A stretch of 64,000 bases of DNA from Henricia sp. BOLD:AAB3569 (taxonomy: Eukaryota > Echinodermata > Asteroidea > Spinulosida > Echinasteridae). Each line of letters begins with the position of its first letter. The stretch's first letter is position 1. The notes beneath the pieces are model-generated. The model saw nothing but the letters and a program-made list of their open reading frames with translations, ran no database searches and was not told the DNA's origin. Both the position numbers and the translations under genes were made by a program. Shown here piece after piece: positions 60,610 through 64,000 of this stretch. The stretch is taken from positions 58,283 through 122,282 of the forward strand of contig JBBELK010001109.1 of NCBI GenBank assembly GCA_037783545.1, written 5' to 3'.

Positions 60610-61880
60610 AAATTTGGCGGTCGAAAAATGTTCCGACGAACTTCAAATTTTGCATGCCCTAAACTCTCTACATTGCGCACTTGTCATACAAAATTGACAG
60701 ACTTTCGCCGGGAAATGGCAGAGAAATTTCAAAGTTTAGAAAAACTGGGTTGATGCTTCCTGACTGCTCTCACGCAAACCGTGGCTGTCTGTACACACCT
60801 CTTTGGGGTACTCCTGAGTTGTGCGCATGCTCAGTCATTCGGACTGTCGTTAACGCACCGCAGTTTGGCTCGGCAATTTGGTCAAAGTGTGGTCCAAACG
60901 TCGGCAAATTGGAGGTCGAAAAATGTTCCGACGAACTTCAAATTTTGCATGCCCTAAACTCTCTATATTGCGCACTTGTCATAAAAAATTGACAGACTTT
61001 CGCCGGAAATGGCAGAGAAATTTCAAAGTTTAGAAAAAACTGGGTTGAGGCTTCCTGACTGCTCTCACGCAAACCGTGGCTGTCTGTACACACCTCTTTG
61101 GGGTACTCCTGAGTTGTGCGCATGCTCAGTCATTCGGACTGTCGTTAACGCACCGCAGTTTGCTCGGCAATTTGGTCAAAGTGTGGTCCAAACGTCGGCA
61201 AATTTGGCGGTCGAAAAATGTTCCGACGAACTTCAAATTTTGCATGCCCTAAACTCTCTACATTGCGCACTTGTCATACAAAATTGACAGACTTTCGCCG
61301 GGAAATGGCAGAGAAATTTCAAAGTTTAGAAAAAACTGGGTTGATGCTTCCTGACTGCTCTCACGCAAACCGTGGCTGTCTGTACACACCTCTTTGGGGT
61401 ACTCCTGAGTTGTGCGCATGCTCAGTCATTCGGACTGTCGTTAACGCACCGCAGTTTGGCTCGGCAATTTGGTCAAAGTGTGGTCCAAACGTCGGCAAAT
61501 TTGGAGGTCGAAAAATGTTCCGACGAACTTCAAATTTTGCATGCCCTAAACTCTCTATATTGCGCACTTGTCATAAAAAATTGACAGACTTTCGCCGGGA
61601 AATGGCAGAGAAATTTCAAAGTTTAGAAAAAACTGGGTTGAGGCTTCCTGACTGCTCTCACGCAAACCGTGGCTGTCTGTACACACCTCTTTGGGGTACT
61701 CCTGAGTTGTGCGCATGCTCAGTCATTCGGACTGTCGTTAACGCACCGCAGTTTGGCTCGGCAATTTGGTCAAAGTGTGGTCCAAACGTCGGCAAATTTG
61801 GCGGTCGAAAAATGTTCCGACGAACTTCAAATTTTGCATGCCCTAAACTCTCTATATTGCGCACTTGTCATACAAAATTG
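60610..61880 (+). repeat. Satellite B variant pairs with tttggcggtcg and catacaaaattg
   Basis: The variants tttggcggtcg and catacaaaattg occur together in monomers near 60617, 61208 and 61801, about two monomers apart, with normal tttggaggtcg monomers between. This looks like a short dimeric higher-order pattern. Single-base deletions (cggcaaattggagg near 60907, cgccggaaatgg near 61005, cagtttgctcgg near 61162) are clustered here. Confidence 0.6.
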
Positions 61881-64000
61881 ACAGACTTTCGCCGGGAAAT
61901 GGCAGAGAAATTTCAAAGTTTAGAAAAAAACTGGGTTGAGGCTTCCTGACTGCTCTCACGCAAACCGTGGCTGTCTGTACACACCTCTTTGGGGTACTCC
62001 TGAGTTGTGCGCATGCTCAGTCATTCGGACTGTCGTTAACGCACCGCAGTTTGGCTCGGCAATTTGGTCAAAGTGTGGTCCAAACGTCGGCAAATTTGGA
62101 GGTCGAAAAATGTTCCGACGAACTTCAAATTTTGCATGCCCTAAACTCTCTATATTGCGCACTTGTCATAAAAAATTGACAGACTTTCGCCGGGAAATGG
62201 CAGAGAAATTTCAAAGTTTAGAAAAAACTGGGTTGAGGCTTCCTGACTGCTCTCACGCAAAACCGTGGCTGTCTGTACACACCTCTTTGGGGTACTCCTG
62301 AGTTGTGCGCATGCTCAGTCATTCGGACTGTCGTTAACGCACCGCAGTTTGGCTCGGCAATTTGGTCAAAGTGTGGTCCAAACGTCGGCAAATTTGGAGG
62401 TCGAAAAATGTTCCGACGAACTTCAAATTTTGCATGCCCTAAACTCTCTATATTGCGCACTTGTCATAAAAAATTGACAGACTTTCGCCGGGAAATGGCA
62501 GAGAAATTTCAAAGTTTAGAAAAAACTGGGTTGAGGCTTCCTGACTGCTCTCACGCAAACCGTGGCTGTCTGTACACACCTCTTTGGGGTACTCCTGAGT
62601 TGTGCGCATGCTCAGTCATTCGGACTGTCGTTAACGCACCGCAGTTTGGCTCGGCAATTTGGTCAAAGTGTGGTCCAAACGTCGGCAAATTTGGAGGTCG
62701 AAAAATGTTCCGACGAACTTCAAATTTTGCATGCCCTAAACTCTCTATATTGCGCACTTGTCATAAAAAATTGACAGACTTTCGCCGGGAAATGGCAGAG
62801 AAATTTCAAAGTTTAGAAAAAACTGGGTTGAGGCTTCCTGACTGCTCTCACGCAAACCGTGGCTGTCTGTACACACCTCTTTGGGGTACTCCTGAGTTGT
62901 GCGCATGCTCAGTCATTCGGACTGTCGTTAACGCACCGCAGTTTGGCTCGGCAATTTGGTCAAAGTGTGGTCCAAACGTCGGCAAATTTGGAGGTCGAAA
63001 AATGTTCCGACGAACTTCAAATTTTGCATGCCCTAAACTCTCTATATTGCGCACTTGTCATAAAAAATTGACAGACTTTCGCCGGGAAATGGCAGAGAAA
63101 TTTCAAAGTTTAGAAAAAACTGGGTTGAGGCTTCCTGACTGCTCTCACGCAAACCGTGGCTGTCTGTACACACCTCTTTGGGGTACTCCTGAGTTGTGCG
63201 CATGCTCAGTCATTCGGACTGTCGTTAACGCACCGCAGTTTGGCTCGGCAATTTGGTCAAAGTGTGGTCCAAACGTCGGCAAATTTGGAGGTCGAAAAAT
63301 GTTCCGACGAACTTCAAATTTTGCATGCCCTAAACTCTCTATATTGCGCACTTGTCATAAAAAATTGACAGACTTTCGCCGGGAAATGGCAGAGAAATTT
63401 CAAAGTTTAGAAAAAACTGGGTTGAGGCTTCCTGACTGCTCTCACGCAAACCGTGGCTGTCTGTACACACCTCTTTGGGGTACTCCTGAGTTGTGCGCAT
63501 GCTCAGTCATTCGGACTGTCGTTAACGCACCGCAGTTTGGCTCGGCAATTTGGTCAAAGTGTGGTCCAAACGTCGGCAAATTTGGAGGTCGAAAAATGTT
63601 CCGACGAACTTCAAATTTTGCATGCCCTAAACTCTCTATATTGCGCACTTGTCATAAAAAATTGACAGACTTTCGCCGGGAAATGGCAGAGAAATTTCAA
63701 AGTTTAGAAAAAACTGGGTTGAGGCTTCCTGACTGCTCTCACGCAAACCGTGGCTGTCTGTACACACCTCTTTGGGGTACTCCTGAGTTGTGCGCATGCT
63801 CAGTCATTCGGACTGTCGTTAACGCACCGCAGTTTGGCTCGGCAATTTGGTCAAAGTGTGGTCCAAACGTCGGCAAATTTGGAGGTCGAAAAATGTTCAC
63901 GACGAACTTCAAATTTTGCATGCCCTAAACTCTCTATATTGCGCACTTGTCATAAAAAATTGACAGACTTTCGCCGGGAAATGGCAGAGAAATTTCAAAG

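Larger units (their letters stand above)
45922..64000 (+). repeat. Satellite B array, 297-bp tandem monomers
   Basis: About 60 copies, interrupted once by a SINE, run past the right edge of the window. B is clearly related to A: it shares tttggtcaaagtgtggtcc with the following aaacgtcggcaaatttgga, cgacgaacttcaaattttg, attgacagactttcgccgg and gcgcatgctcagtc. It is 39 bp longer through three differences: +3 near ctctcacgcaaaccg, +12 around cacacctctttgggg, and +24 around cattcggactgtcgttaacg. Monomers are more uniform than in A, but one- and two-base length changes are more frequent, mostly in the A-runs of gaaaaaactggg and cataaaaaattg. The 297-bp period is 99 codons, so open frames run until such an indel. 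Confidence 0.96.

Noticed and set aside
46785..63928. Long frames in satellite B (up to about 814 codons)
   Set aside because: They end at one- or two-base indels scattered through the array, which is not how a maintained coding repeat behaves.

Overview
This window is eukaryotic, non-genic repeat DNA. Almost all of it is two related satellite arrays, interrupted by one LTR retrotransposon and one SINE. A metazoan host is suggested by the Ty3/gypsy polyprotein type and by a tRNA-derived SINE with a GTGGGTTTTCC...CCTCCCAC-like body. A marine invertebrate is plausible, but the species cannot be fixed from the sequence. No ordinary host gene, rRNA, CRISPR array or bacterial operon is visible.

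Layout. (1) 1-32297: satellite A, 258-bp monomers, about 125 head-to-tail copies. It shows several higher-order patterns: 7-monomer units of 1806 bp, irregular 4/6/7/14-monomer spacings, and dimers of 516 bp. (2) 32298-41682: a complete Ty3/gypsy retrotransposon on the minus strand, with two 1572-bp LTRs that differ at six positions by eye, PPT, PBS, gag, and a pol carrying PR-RT-RNase H-IN. (3) 41683 to about 45920: satellite A resumes, about 16 copies. (4) About 45914-45921: a homologous-register junction to satellite B. (5) 45922-64000: satellite B, 297-bp monomers, about 60 copies, with a 285-bp tRNA-derived SINE (45997-46281) in its first monomer, flanked by a perfect 11-bp target duplication.

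The retroelement is young and nearly intact. A -1 ribosomal frameshift signal lies at the gag/pol overlap: a GGGAAAC heptamer, a 5-nt spacer and a perfect 10-bp stem that contains the gag stop codon. A one-base deficit at about 35643-35645 breaks pol inside the integrase zinc-binding region, so this copy probably cannot supply its own integrase. Satellite phase gives an independent check on the insertion. Matched rare satellite variants on its two sides are whole monomers apart only after subtracting 9389 bp, which is the 9385-bp element plus a 4-bp target duplication.

The most unusual observations are these. Both satellite periods are multiples of three (86 and 99 codons), and the three length differences between A and B (+3, +12, +24) are also multiples of three, so very long open frames run through the arrays (up to 1185 codons). 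The gag/pol frameshift signal is well formed. An 84-bp direct repeat inside each LTR is followed by a donor-like GTATGT at one copy and ends in an acceptor-like TTTTTACAG at the other. The evidence that the satellites code for protein is weak: most variable sites change the amino acid, and all the indels checked shift the frame.
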